Assembly (NCBI GenBank): GCA_973895155.1
Contig: OZ316893.1
Location: forward strand, 8,618,001-8,682,000
Direction of reading: 5' to 3'
Origin: Marsupella aquatica
Lineage: Eukaryota > Marchantiophyta
DNA length: 64,000 nucleotides
In this document: positions 34,981 through 46,934 of the stretch, piece by piece
Layout: each line of letters starts with the position of its first letter
Position numbering within the stretch: the first letter of the stretch is position 1
Translations under genes and position numbers: made by a program
Notes under the pieces: generated by a model
Databases searched by the model: none
What the model saw: the letters and a program-made list of their open reading frames with translations, nothing else
Told to the model about the DNA's origin: nothing

Positions 34981-37900
34981 AGCCGGGGGTATGCCCTGTG
35001 CACGTCATCTAGGAGAGCAGATGATGTGTGGATTCTTGATTGTGCTTGCTCTTTTCATATTTGTTACATTCGTGAGTTTTTCAGTTCTTACTCTGTTTCA
35101 AACGGTTCAGTTCTGATGAGAAATGATCACTCCTGTCAAATTGAGGGAATTGGGTCTGTGAAGATTCAAATGTTTGATGGCGCTGTGCGCACAGTGTCCG
35201 GAGTCAGGTATGTACCTGGCATGCGTAAGAATCTGATTTCACTCGGTGTGTTGGATTCAAATGGTCATCAATGGAGCGTTATTGATGGTGAACTTCAAGT
35301 CAGGTCGGGAGAGACAGTGATTTTGAAGGGGAGTAGACAAAAGAATTTGTATGTATTACAGGGCAATACTGTATGTGGAGAGGCCAATGTAACCAAGTCT
35401 CACGAGGAGATGACTCAACTGTGGCATTCACGGCTAGGCCACATGAGTGAGAAGGGTTTGGCTATCTTACGGAAGAATGGACTCATTTCTGATTTGCAAT
35501 CTTGTAAATTAGAGTTTTGTGAGCATTGCATTCTTGGAAAGCAGCATCGTCGTGCTTTTGGTGTTGGAACTCATCGTTCCAAAGCGGTTCTTGAGTACAT
35601 ACATAGTGACGTGTGGGGTCCATCCCCGACTCCCTCACACTCTGGAAAGTTGTACTATGTATCATTTATTGATGATTACTCAAGATTTGTGTGGATTTAT
35701 TTCATGACGCATAAGTCTGATGTCTTGTCCATTTTTAAGAAGTGGAAGGCCCAGGTGGAGAATCAGACTGGAAACACGATCAAGTGTTTGGATACAAGGG
35801 TGAAGAGTCTGAGGTCAGACAACGGCGGGGAGTACACTTCAATGGAATTTGAAGAGTACTGTTCAGAACAGGGGATAACTTGCCATCTCACCACAGTTTA
35901 TACTCCGCAGCAGAATGGTGTCGCTGAGAGGCTCAATCGGACACTGTTGGAGCGGTCATGGAGTATGTTGAGCCAATCAGGTTTACCACAAGAATTTTGG
36001 GCAGAAGCTGTCAATACCGCAGCTTATTTGGTAAATCTTTCTCCTTCTAGTGCTATCAATTTCAAAACGCCGTTTGAGATGCGCTATAAGCGGCAAGCAG
36101 ACTATCATGGCTTGGTAATTTTTGGAAGTGATGCATATGCTCTCACACCAAAGCAGAATAGGACCAAGTTGGATCCTACCTCCAGGAAATGTGTTTTTCT
36201 TGGGTACCAGAGTGGTGTGAAAGCCTATAGGCTATGGGATCCTATTGCCTGTAAGCTCGTTGTCAGTAGGGATGTTTCCTTCAATGAATCCAGATTATTG
36301 AAGGAGGGGGAGAATACTCAGGTCTCCCGTACTGACAAAGGAAAATCTCCTATCCCGGATCTCGTTGAGGGGGAGATTGGTTATGAGGTGCATGACCGGA
36401 GAGAAGGAGTTGCTCCAATTATGGAGCTGGTTCCTATGCCAGAGGAACCAGAGGAGTTTGTTGATGCTGGTGAGCAACAAGTGGATGCTGTTGAGCTTCA
36501 AATTGTACCAGCACACGCAGATCAACCGGAGTCATCGGCTAGAAGAACATCTGGTCGCACTGTACGCGCTCCATCAAGGTATGGACAGTGGGTTGATTCA
36601 TCTCAACTGCAAGAGGATGATTTTACAGCTGATGATGAGGGTGATGCGTTAATTTTGGAAGAAGGAGAACCTTCTTCATTTCATGAGGCAAGTGCTTCAA
36701 AAGAGAAGCAGAAGTGGACTGCAGCAATGCAAACGGAGATGCAGTCACTAAAGGACAACAAAACTTGGGAGCTTGTTAAGCTGCCTAAGGGTCAGCAAGT
36801 GGTGGACAGCAAGTGGATTTACAAGCTGAAGGATAATTCCATAGGAGGTGGATCGAAGGTCTACAAGGCTAGATTGGTAGCAAAGGGATTCACACAAGAG
36901 AAAGGTGTGGATTACAATGAGGTCTTCTCACCAGTTGCTAAGTACTCTACAATACGACTATTGTGTGTACTTGTTGTAATGTTTGGTCTGCTCCTAGATC
37001 AGATGGATGTTGTCACAGCTTTCCTCTATGCCACATTGGAAGAGGTGATCTTCATGAGACAACCGCTAGGTTTTGTGAAGAGAGGACAAGAGGAATTGGT
37101 TTGCAAATTGCTGAAATCCTTGTATGGGTTGAAGCAGTCACCAAGACAGTGGAACAAGCGGTTTGACGATTGGATTCGGTCACAAGGTTTTCACAGAAGT
37201 GTATTTGACCCTTGTGTGTATTTGAAACCGGTGAAGAATGTTGTCTTTGGGTTCATTGTTTTAGTACTTTATGTGGATGACATGCTAATTGCAGCCAAGG
37301 ATAGGTCTGAGATTGTTAAGCTCAAGGCACTGCTTAGTGCAGAGTTTAAGATGAAGGACTTAGGGCCAGCTAAGAGGATTTTGGGTATGGAGATCACTAG
37401 GGACTTGGAGGCTGGCAAGCTATGGTTGACGCAGAGCAGTTATGCGAGGAAGGTAATTGCAAGGTTCAACATGGAGAATAGCAAGCCAGTAAGTACCCCG
37501 TTGGCTCCACACTTCAAGTTATCATCAGCGTTCTGTCCTACGGATGACACAGAGAAGGGGTTGATGTCAAAGGTTCCATATGACAAGGCAGTGGGGAGTC
37601 TCATGTATTTGATGACTTGCACTAGACCTGATCTTGCCATGGCTATGGGCAAGGTGAGCAGGTACATGTCGAATCCAGGGAAGGTACACTGGGAAGCAGT
37701 GAAGTGGATTATCAGGTACTTGAAGGGTACCGTGGATCATGGTCTTTTATTTGATGCGAATGCAAAGAATGCTAGATCATTGATTGGCTATGTAGATTCT
37801 GACTATGGACAAGATTTGGACCGAAGGAGATCAACAACAGGATACGTGTTCACACTTGGCGGTGGATGCATAAGTTGGAGGTCTACTTTGCAGAAGTGTA

Positions 37901-38253
37901 TTGCTCAGTCTACTACAGAAGCGGAGTATGTTGCAGCTGCGGAAGCAGCAAAGGAAGCGATTTGGTTGGATAGACTTATCACTGAAATGGGATTGCCACA
38001 GGGGAATGTGAAGCTCCATTGTGATAGTCAAAGTGCGCTCCACCTTGCTGTGAACCAGGTGATGGACAGCAGAGTGAAGCACATTGACGTCAGGTACCAT
38101 TTTATCAGGCAGGCTGTGTCTGATAATTTGTTTGAGCTAGTCAAGATTGATGGTAAACTCAACCCGGCTAACGCATTTACCAAAGTGATTCCTTTGGAGA
38201 GTTTCTCTAGACACCGTGACGTATTGCAGGTTTTGCAATTGCATCACAAGTAG
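34981..38253 (+). pseudogene. pol: pol (protease, integrase, RT, RNase H), cut off from gag by TGA
   Basis: The pol frame is the same as gag but lies behind TGA 34978-34980 and has no good ATG near its start, so it needs readthrough. Residues are counted from 35026. Protease: WILDCACSFH, where copia elements usually have D-S/T-G/A (here the Ser/Thr is Cys). Integrase zinc finger is near 130-170 (HSRLGH...CEHC). Integrase core: SDVWGP near 193, SDNGGEY near 263, and E in NGVAERLNRT near 299. Reverse transcriptase: YVDDM near 748, after KSLYGLKQSPRQW. RNase H: GYVDSDYGQD near 923, then TEAEYVA and HIDVRYHFIR. The rest of the 1075 codons is uninterrupted. Confidence 0.95.
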
Positions 38254-38433
38254 AGTTTTCTTAAACAGTCATTGTAATTATTGATATATGCTCTTCCTCA
38301 TTCCTATGTATTAGGCTACGGCTTAGTTCTGGTTTGCTCTAGTTAGAGAGGGAAACCGGTTTGGTTTCTGTCCAGAACTTCCCGCTGAGGGATCATATAC
38401 ATTGGCAGTATTACTCTCCCCTAGACCAGAGTC

Positions 38434-38444
38434 AAGGGGAAGAT
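38434..38444 (+). promoter_or_regulatory. Polypurine tract
   Basis: AAGGGGAAGAT abuts the 3' LTR, the expected plus-strand primer position. Confidence 0.85.
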
Positions 38445-38868
38445 TGTTGGGTATTTACTCTTACGTCTAGGTTAGGTATGACGTGGTTGGTACAACAACG
38501 TGGGTTGGTACAACTACGTGGTTAGGTACAACTACGTGATTAGGTACAACTATGTGGTTAGGTACAACTACGTGATTAGGTACAACTATGTGGTTAGGTA
38601 CAACTAAGTTGCACACTATATCATAAGAGGCATGTGTGCTTGAACAGGTCCCAGAACCAAGGCTCATTGTTATGGAGCCACTTGAGAGATAGGGAGAGCT
38701 TACACTGTGGAGACTCGGTATAGCCGACGGGCTTAGAGTTCAGTAAAGCTCTCTTGTGTGTTCCCGTGGATGTAGCCTCAAGGAGGTGAACCACGTATCT
38801 CTTGTGTCGACTATTGTGCGTTGGATGGTTCATGGGCTTGCCGTTGCGATCGTCGTCTATGCTCAACA
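38445..38868 (+). repeat. 3' LTR
   Basis: 424 bp, identical to the 5' LTR except for one base near 38772. Contains the same 18-bp minisatellite. Confidence 0.95.
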
Positions 38869-38873
38869 GGGTG

Positions 38874-39184
38874 AGCTCACACTAGGCAACGAACCCCTTC
38901 AGCTGGGGCAGAACAAGGTGGGTAAGGATTTTTGATGGAAATCCCCGCCATTGGATGCAGACATGTGGCATGATTTTGGTCGTCGGATGAGTATGAGTTA
39001 ACCATAGGTGGTTAACTTAACCACTACTGCAAAAAGGTGGCATTCTAGTAAATAATCTAAAAACCATGGCAAGGTAGTAATTTTGCAAAAAAAGAGTGGC
39101 AAAATAGTAAATCTCAGTTCTTATAATATGTAGGCTTGAGTGGATGGTTGAATATTTTTAGAACTATTTTGTGATTGTACAGGC
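38874..39184. other. Flank between the retroelement and the unknown gene
   Basis: AT-rich; may be an intron of the gene remnant that follows. GGCAAGGTAGTAATTTTGCA and GGCAAAATAGTAAATCTC are small related words. No gene seen. Confidence 0.35.
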
Positions 39185-41729
39185 ACACCCGAGAATGACC
39201 AATTTGAGGATGATCTTATAACAAGTGAGACAGAGACGTCAGCCCTGCTAGATGCGTATTGTGCAGCACAAGAGCGGCTTCAAAAATTGGATAAAGGCAT
39301 AAAGTTGCCTGTGGATCAAGCACGAAATCAAGCCATGGCAATCTTTTGGGAAAATTTTGATGCCGTTTTAGTAGAGGAACGCAATAAAATGGATGCTACA
39401 GTTGCTTGTGCAGATCTGGAATTCCTTCAACATCGAAGAGAAGCAAAATTGGGATTATCAGATGCAATGCTGGAAGATTTTGTTACACCAATGTTAAATG
39501 GTTTAGAAGGCCTAAGTTCGTATACCAAGTATGACTTTGGATACTATTTTGAGGCAGCAGCCATTCCAAGGTGGCACATGTGGGAACAATTGCAAAAACT
39601 CATACCCGATCTTGTTCCTGAGTTTGTTCAAAATGATTTGGACAGATCATTACAAATCTTCAGGTAATTAATGGTTGACATGTTTATTTCAGTGTTCATT
39701 TTCATCAGATGCAGTGAGCTGAATGCATTCCATTAAAATTATGATTTTTGTAAGTTTTCATTGTTGAATTTAACAACATACTGTGGATTGTTGAGCATTA
39801 TTTCAGAGATTATTTGCTTACTCCATCATACGGGAAAGGGAAATTTTCAGAAGCCCGCATTATCTCTCTGCGCGACAAATACATTGAATGGATTGGAAAA
39901 TGTCAGCTTGAAGAACCGATGCTTACAAGTTGTGAAAATATGTACATTGAAGCCAAAAAAGAAACTGAAAGGACAAAATACTTGTTAAGGGTCCATCAGA
40001 TTTCTGACATTGGACTTTCTCACTTTCGAAAACTCTATAGGCAGGTTTCACAAATTTGAATTCAGGTAATGTAGAAACAAAAGAAACCCAGTCTTGAAAA
40101 TGTTCATACTTATCTATAGCCTTGTTGTATTTAATGTCATTTTGCATTTAAGTTTATACATCTAAATAACTTTATTTTGTCTGTGCAATTTTATGACGGT
40201 GATGAGTTAACTGCTATTCGAAAGATGTGCCAAGAAGCTTTGAGAAGACAAGAGATATTTGGAGATTTTGCAGCAAAGTTAATCTACACAACACATAGTG
40301 GAGAAGTAACACTGGAGGAATCTGAAACTGTAGATGCAAGGGGTGTCACAAGTTGATTGTTGACAGGGGCTTGGAAGACTCTGTACGTTTAGTGGAAGTG
40401 CAGTAAGTTTTCTTGATCATGAATCAATAATTTTGTTCAAGACTAGTCCGGGGACTAGTCATGCAATTCAACCTTGAATCATAATTAACATATTTATGCA
40501 ATGTAGGAATTCCATGCAGTTTTCACAGAGGGATGTGGCGGGCTTCATCATCTTAATTCCAAAAAACAGTTTACAGATGAAGAAAGATGTAAGTCATAAA
40601 TAACAATGTAAAGTTTTTAAAATATTATTCAATTGTAGTGTTCCAGACTGTTTCAGTGGTAACTTATATCATTGCTTCAATTTTTTTAATGTTATTGATT
40701 TTAACTAGGTTTTTACTTGTCATATTCCATCACGTTCAGCTTGTTGGTCAACTCATGTTTCTTCTCATATTGAAAAAGAAACAAGTTCATCGTCCAATCA
40801 CAATGGCCACAATTGCTCATGCCATGGGTAAATGTCCCTCCCGTGAAGATATTTACATGCAAGTGCAACAAGAAAAAACAAAACGATCAATTTATATAGA
40901 AGATTTTCGAGCTGTTCGACCAACATGGTATGTAAATGTACCTAGTGGGAACCGTGCACTTTGTTGTTATACATTATTTCTATGATATTATTGTCTTCTC
41001 ATTTTATACTATGATCTTAATTTTATAGGTAATGATCAAACTAATTTTTTATTGCAGGTATGGTTTCATGCAGTCTTTGATTAATGCTCCAGAAGAATCA
41101 AGAGAGGGTCTCATTGACAGCATGGAGGATATAATGTCTGAATATTATTGCAGAGTTGTAACACTTGACCCAAACTGGTCAACTGAAGCATTTCAGAAAG
41201 CAACTACAAAACTGTATGCAGATATCATATAGGAGACTCTATTTGGAGCTTGCAGCATGGTTGGTGCACTACTTCATGACGGATTCTTCTCATTGGCGAA
41301 GACTGTGATGGCATCTCCCTTCATTAACGAGGCTGAAAAGAAGCTTGTGTTGAAAAGTACATTTAAAGACGTCTCTGCGAAAGCCATGCAAGCATTTTTC
41401 AGTGCGCAACAAGGAATCACAAATAGAGAATTTTGTCAAGGGTCAGATATTCAATAGATTTTCCACCAGCATTGAAAGACTTATTTCAAGAAGCAATTGG
41501 TCAATTTTTTGGTGTTGAAACCTATAGATTATATAGGTTTATTACAGATGAGAAATACAATGCAGGTACAATATGTCATCTGAATTTTAGCCCTAGTCGA
41601 CCTTCAAGCTCTTTGCCTATTGCATCCACCAGTTCTAAACAAATTGATATTCCTGCATATCCAAATGTGGAAGTGATGCACTCCAAGTTGGTCATGGCTA
41701 GTTTCAACACCGCCTACGGCAAGTTATAA
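39185..41729 (+). pseudogene. Decayed multi-exon gene of unknown family
   Basis: Several exon-like blocks fit splice rules. One runs from about 39185 (after TTGTACAG) to 39663 (CTTCAG before GTAATT). The next starts after TTATTTCAG near 39807, joins in frame, and runs to about 40042. Further blocks lie at about 40208-40355, 40760-40930, 41058-41457 and 41445-41729. Damage is clear: a stop near 40355, an in-frame TAG at 41230-41232 and a frameshift near 41445. The first exon is helical and charged (CAAQERLQKLDKGIKLP, ARNQAMAIFWENFDAVLVEE). Later words are PSREDIYMQVQQEKTKRS, SREGLIDSMEDIMSEYYCRV and EAEKKLVLKSTFKDVS. I recognise no catalytic motif, and family and function are unknown. The copia insertion lies only 0.3 kb upstream and may have cut the 5' part off. 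Confidence 0.5.
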
Positions 41730-43195
41730 GGATTATTATCTTCTGATAAGATTCAACAAAGGTAATTTTTCAACCGTTGCACGTGTTAATTGTATTGTGG
41801 AAACTCGTATTGTTTTTTCTCAGTATCATTATGTGAATATATTTCATGTTGTTTTTTCAGGATTTTCAGGTTATACACTCTACAAGAGACGATAGAAATG
41901 CAATGGCTTGGAAGGATCACAGAAGAAAACATTGTTGGATACCGGATAGCCTCCAATAGCTATTTTTTATCTAGCTTGCTAATCATCAAGAATTAGTATT
42001 TAAGGCAAAAATTACTTATCTTTGAGTTTGGAGGCAACACAATGTACTTTGATTTTAAGTAATATGATTGAGAGTTCATTTCAAAGTTGACAGAAATTGC
42101 TATTTATTAATCTATCTTGTGTAATGGTTGGTAAAGACTTTGGACTGTTCAAACTTCACAATAATGTCTCTATCATAGCCTGGATGGAACTGATCATTTT
42201 GAATCCCAAAACTTCTACCAAAGAGTCAGTTCAAAATATTTTTGACACATTAGTAAATATATTAATTAACGTTCCATTGAGAGTAGTGGCACAAGAGTGT
42301 TTTTGTAGAACCTGCAAAGAAATAAACTGTCAGCTCTTACAACCTTGAGGAGTACTTGCAGTTTCATCATGATTCAACAAGAAAGGCACTTCTAAGGCCA
42401 ATATTGTCCAAAAGACAAGCATTGCAGGATGCACAGACATAAACATTTTCATCCTGATTGAACAAGAAAGACAGTTTTAAGCCCAATACTATCCTGTGCT
42501 TGGATGCCCAATATTTTCCAATCCAAAAGACAAGCATTGAAGGATGCAGAGGTATAAAGGACTTGTAGACCTATATAATTAGTAACTTTAAGCATGTCAA
42601 CATTTGGGGGTAATTGTTTGTTCAGCAGTCAACACCAGGCCTCTAGTTGCTCCATAACATCTCTAATTTTGCCATTGAGGGATGCACTATTTGTCCTTTG
42701 AGGATCCCACCCACCTCAGAATGATATACTCCTTATCTCAATTAGAGTGGACTAATAAATTTCATAAAAATAGAAGGCAAGAAGGAGGTGCTTGTCTGTT
42801 GTGATCAAGGCCCATGTCCCAATGATAGACAAGTCAAATCCATTGGGAAGAGTAAATCCATCAATGGAGGAGTTGAACCAACATGCAGACTTACTTGGCC
42901 ATGGTTGAAACTCGTAGATATGGAGTAACAACATTCTTCCCGGATGACTAACCTAATCCTTCAGGTTGGCCTCTTCTTTCCTTGAAACTTAAAAGTATTG
43001 GCTGAGTAAAGTACAAATTTTCTCCCCGTGTCTACGAGCCAACAAAAAGTACAGTTTGACAGTTGGACATTAATTTCTAGTTGGCTTGTAGATAAGGGGA
43101 GAAATTTTCACTTTACGAAACCGTATAGAGAAAAAACAACTATGTAAGGAGAGAAAAAAAACATTCACACTTTTCAAGATGATTTATTTTGGTCA
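41730..43195. other. Intergenic with a small duplication
   Basis: A diverged direct duplication lies at about 42365-42560 (shared AACAAGAAAG and AAAAGACAAGCATTG-AGGATGCA). No gene supported. Confidence 0.4.
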
Positions 43196-43440
43196 ACTTT
43201 TTTTGCTTCTTCATTACGGACCCCACTAGAGGTCCCTTCCAAAATTCCTGGCACCACAGCGTGCCACATCAACAACAACCGTAACAAACAAGACTCGTCG
43301 GGTTTGTGAATCAAACTTATAATTTTCATTCGTGTTTGTGTCAATTTGGGGTGTAAATTTTGGGACGCCGTGCCATAAAAAGAAAAGTAAAAACATTGGA
43401 AATGCAAAGAGCAAGACGGTTAAAACTGTCAATATGTAAC
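43196..43440 (+). repeat. Dispersed repeat, member 2
   Basis: TCCAAAATTCCTGGCACCAC and neighbours match 31765-31845 (inverted) and 57695-57740 (direct). Flanking text rich in GTTTGTG words is also shared in part, suggesting a family of non-coding repeats. Confidence 0.6.
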
Positions 43441-45059
43441 CGTTTTAGTTACATTTCCAATTTTAAAAATTAAATTCAAAGATTTATAAAAAGTATTTTT
43501 CATATAATAAATAATGACTAATAACTAACTTGATAACTTCCTTGTTAAACCGCAACTCCCGGTATGTAAGGACCTCTCGTATTGTACGACCATTAATGTT
43601 GGGAAGAGCACATAGAAACCGAGGATCAGGGAGGAGGAATGGCTGGAATCTTGAAAGTTCATCGAACTTTATACTCAAAACTATTTACTCATTCTCAAAA
43701 CAAAAATACCCAGTCGTAGATCTCATTGAGATCTTTCTTTTGCACCCTAGATCGCCTTCTAACATGGATGAATAAGATTTCTAGAGGCATTACAAAATGG
43801 ACAGCAACGATCGTAAAATCAACAAAATCATCGGCTAGGAAGGCTTGGATTTGTTTAATTTTTCATTTGAAAAATATTAACCCATTTGCAAAACGGACAG
43901 AACCCATCCATAGATCTATTTGAGATCTTTCTTTTGAGCCATAGATTGGCCATTATGATGGACGGACGAGATGGCTCAGATCAACTCTTCCCCTGATCTT
44001 ATTAGCCAAGGGGTCCACAAACTAATTGATTTGGTATATAAATGTGTTTTAATCTCAATCTTGATTGAACGTTATGTTTTGCTCTTTGAATTTTTTTTGT
44101 TTGGTGTAGGAAATATTTTGTGAGTTTTCACTCATGAGTAGAATTCTTGTGATTTCAAGGATTGAAAATTTTCAAAATATTGTACATATACAAAAATGAA
44201 GAATGAAATAGTTTTTGAATTTCAAAAAGTGGAGAAAAAATATGAATTTTGTTAGAATATTTTAAAAACATAATTCATGTGTGAATGATTTTATGTATCA
44301 CATGATAATGTTCAAAATGTTTTTGTTGAATTACTGAAGTGAGTGAGAAATTATTTTAAATTACTTCAAACGCATGCAAATTACACTTTAGGGTATCCTA
44401 CAAAATAAGTTGGGGTATTTGTATTTTTCTTGTGAAATATTGAATATTTTCTCTCTTTAGACTCTTTTTCTGGAAAAAACTCCCCGCAACATTTCGAACA
44501 CCGTAGCATTCACAAAGAATCGATCAGGTCAAAAAGAAAGTTCTGAATGGTAAAACGTTCTCTCCTCTCTTCTCTGACTCCATCTCTGTTGAAGTCTCTG
44601 TACAAACTATCGACATGAAAGTTCTCGTACAGCTCGTATGCCTTGCCCAAACCTTTACTCACAGTAAGATTCTATACATTGTTTGCTAGGGAGGGTCAAG
44701 CACATCATGTGCAAACAAAATATATGGTCATTTTAATTACTTTGAGAAAGATTTAATAAGGTGATAGTGGAATTTCATATAGGGTTTTTGTTTTTACATT
44801 GCAAATTGAATACGTGTCATCATATGAACGATGTGGTACAACTTTATTTAAAATGATCAAGGGGGGTCATAAACAACCCACATAACAGTGGAATTTTCAA
44901 TTTTCAATAAAGAAGAACTGAAAGGAATCTTCTCGGGTAGTAGATTTCCCGTCGACTATACAAAGCTAACTAATGTAATACTACACGAAGTCGTGGCTCG
45001 TCATATGCAAGAGAGATAGAAAGAAAGCCACGAACAAACACAGCAACCAGGATATGCTG
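43441..45059. other. Intergenic, small tandem duplication
   Basis: About 43715-43790 and 43905-43985 are direct copies sharing GAGATCTTTCTTTTG and a downstream CTAGATCG/ATAGATTG block. The sequence near 44480-44512 matches 14843-14873 inverted. No supported gene. Confidence 0.4.
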
Positions 45060-45660
45060 TCTTTTGGAACCAGTTTCAATTGAAACCAGCAGTCCAGTTG
45101 TTACCGCCCTAATCTGTATTGGAAGTCAGCACTCTTTCGAAGTCCGCAAGCAGTGCGTCCAGTGGGGAGCCATAGATAATGATCAAAACGGGATTTTGGT
45201 CACAGGCTTCCAGGAGCTTGAGCATATCCTCGAGATCTGCTTTCATTCCAAGCGGGGCCTCAGCTTCTGATTCCGACGGACTTGTGTCTGATGACAATGA
45301 AGTAGACGAAAGTGCATTCTTCAGCAGCACAACCCGGTGGACTCGAAGGCGATTTGAGTAGGGGCCGAGTTGGACCGTCGCTACGAACTGTGCAACGTAA
45401 AGAGCTGCCGAGAATATGTTTCCGAGAGACGCCAGGGCAGAAACCAAGGCGAGACATGTCACCACAACATCGTATAGAGCCATCCTCGAGCTGCGATTGC
45501 TGCCGGCTCGACGTAGTGAAGAGTTCGAAGCCACAGATTAAGAAGAGGCACAACAAATGGAACGCAACTTGGCTACCGGGCAAGATTCATCGAATACCGT
45601 TTAAACATTAAGGTGGCAGCAGAACCAAAACATCAGAATGCAACAACTAGTCACTGTCCC
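45060..45660. repeat. Segmental duplication, copy B
   Basis: Direct-orientation copy of 230-830, covering the same gene and its 5' flank. Confidence 0.85.
45109..45483 (-). CDS. Small putative membrane protein, copy B (unknown family)
   Basis: A 124-residue frame from the ATG complementary to 45481-45483. The frame is open further upstream (a GTG at 45534), so a longer or spliced product is possible. It is clearly the paralogue of 301-648: the hydrophobic N-terminus (MALYDVVVTCLALVSALASL) and the basic SNRLRVHRVVLLK are shared. So are the C-terminal LEDMLKLLEACDQNPVLII and GSPLDALLADFERVL. It carries nine extra residues in the serine/acid-rich linker. Predicted to be anchored in a membrane with a cytosolic tail. 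I do not recognise a family or function. Retained frame and in-frame indel argue for coding. Confidence 0.55.
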   Translation of the reverse strand: MALYDVVVTCLALVSALASLGNIFSAALYVAQFVATVQLGPYSNRLRVHRVVLLKNALSSTSLSSDTSPSESEAEAPLGMKADLEDMLKLLEACDQNPVLIIIYGSPLDALLADFERVLTSNTD

Positions 45661-46079
45661 TTTGAGCAGACAATAATCTGATAGATCGAAGAATGTGACA
45701 GACTTGTCTACCGGGACAGGTTGATCAAATACTACTGTCTAAACATTAAAGTTGGCAGCAGCATCGGAAACATGAGTACTAGCAGTGAGGGATTGCAACA
45801 GTCCGAGTAGACCTTTCCACCACGGGCCGTCTTCCCGGCTTCTCGCGTTGGTCACCAAATTTCTCTCTTGATTATGCAGTTGTGATATCAAGTTATATAG
45901 TCTGACTATGTACAACTATCTTGTACAGCACACGATTTCCTTCATCATTCATCATGTATATATATATATATTAAGATAACAATCTCATAGCGTTCCCGAA
46001 TTATCGGGGGTGAACGCGCATTCCCGGACTTGTTCGGGAAAATGCGTGAATACTCAAGCCGCCACCTGCCGGGAAGACG
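45661..46079. other. Anonymous intergenic sequence
   Basis: Includes a short TA-rich run near 45957-45972. A partial echo of the duplicated block occurs near 45735-45815. Confidence 0.35.
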
Positions 46080-46230
46080 GCCCGTGGTGGAAACGTCTGC
46101 AAAGATGGCCACTGGTGGAAAGATGGCCGCTGGTGGAAATCTGCTGGAAAGATGGCTGCTGGTGGAAAGATGGCATCTGCTGGAAAGATGGCCGCTGCTG
46201 GAAAGATGGGCTGGAAAGATGGGCATTGGT
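46080..46230. repeat. 15-bp minisatellite
   Basis: Variants of TGCTGGAAAGATGGC repeat about ten times. Frames through it are repetitive (minus-strand PAAIFPADAIFP-type) and probably not genes. Confidence 0.85.
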
Positions 46231-46374
46231 GAGAAATTAGAGTGCATATATTATATTTGTATTGTTGTTGGGATGGATCAGAGCCCTTCAGTGGAGGATT
46301 TCCCATGGAATATGTATTTTTAATTAAAGATACCTTAAGAAGCAACATTTACAATCAAGTAAAGGAAAGCACGG

Positions 46375-46575
46375 TGGACCCCATGCTCAATGTGAAGCCC
46401 CATGTATTGGCAAAGCTTGGATGGAGGACCCCATGCTCGTTATGAAGCCCCACGTATTGGCAAAGCTTGGACGGAGGACCCCTGCTCGTTATGAAGCCCC
46501 ATGTATTGGCAAAGCTTGGATCAACGACCCCATGCTCGGTATGAAGCCCCATGTATTGGCAAAGCTTGGATGGAC
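46375..46575. repeat. 50-bp tandem repeat, four units
   Basis: Four near-identical units share GACCCCATGCTCGTTATGAA and CGTATTGGCAAAGCTTGGA. Confidence 0.9.
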
Positions 46576-46724
46576 TTGCTCCAAATGTTAAATCTTACTC
46601 CCAAAGAGCATTTACACTTTAATTTGACTGAAATGTGACCTGTAAACGGTCTGGTTAACCTTACATCCTATTTCAATTTCAATCACATTACAGGACAGGT
46701 CTCCTTGGTGGCTTGAAAAACTTG

Positions 46725-46917
46725 TTTTTATTTTATTTGTAATTTAAGGGGAAATCTTACATCTCCTTGGTGGCTTGAATTTTTTGTTTATTTATAAAAT
46801 TTTAAGGAGAAATCTGTGAAACCCCAAAGGAAGGGAAAAGCCCGTTACAACATTTGAACCCAAAACCTATGAATCACTACTCAAATGAGCTCCCACACAG
46901 CCATGCCTCAATGGGCA
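46725..46917 (-). mobile_element. tRNA-derived SINE, copy 2
   Basis: On the minus strand GGGAGCTCATTTGAGTAG and, about 30 bp later, GGGTTCAAATGTTG form the tRNA-like head, followed by CCCTTCCTTTGGGG and an AT-rich tail. GTGGCTTGAAAAACTTG (46708-46724) and GTGGCTTCAAAACTTAA (from 46918) look like an imperfect target duplication. The tail region contains an internal duplication of about 60 bp (CTCCTTGGTGGCTTGAA twice). Confidence 0.65.
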
Positions 46918-46934
46918 GTGGCTTCAAAACTTAA

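Larger units (their letters stand above)
33128..38868 (+). mobile_element. Complete Ty1/copia LTR retrotransposon
   Basis: The 5741-bp element has two 424-bp LTRs (33128-33551 and 38445-38868) beginning TGTTGG and ending CAACA. The only difference I see between the LTRs is one base (33466 region, GGACGTAG against GGATGTAG). The 5-bp target duplication GGGTG is exact (33123-33127 and 38869-38873). Primer site, gag with a zinc knuckle, protease, integrase, reverse transcriptase and RNase H follow in Copia order (integrase before RT). Near-identical LTRs mean a very recent insertion, yet two stop codons close the gag-pol frame. Confidence 0.98.

Noticed and set aside
46001-46323. Repetitive PAAIFPADAIFP protein
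   Set aside because: 15-bp minisatellite read in frame; no start context or family support.
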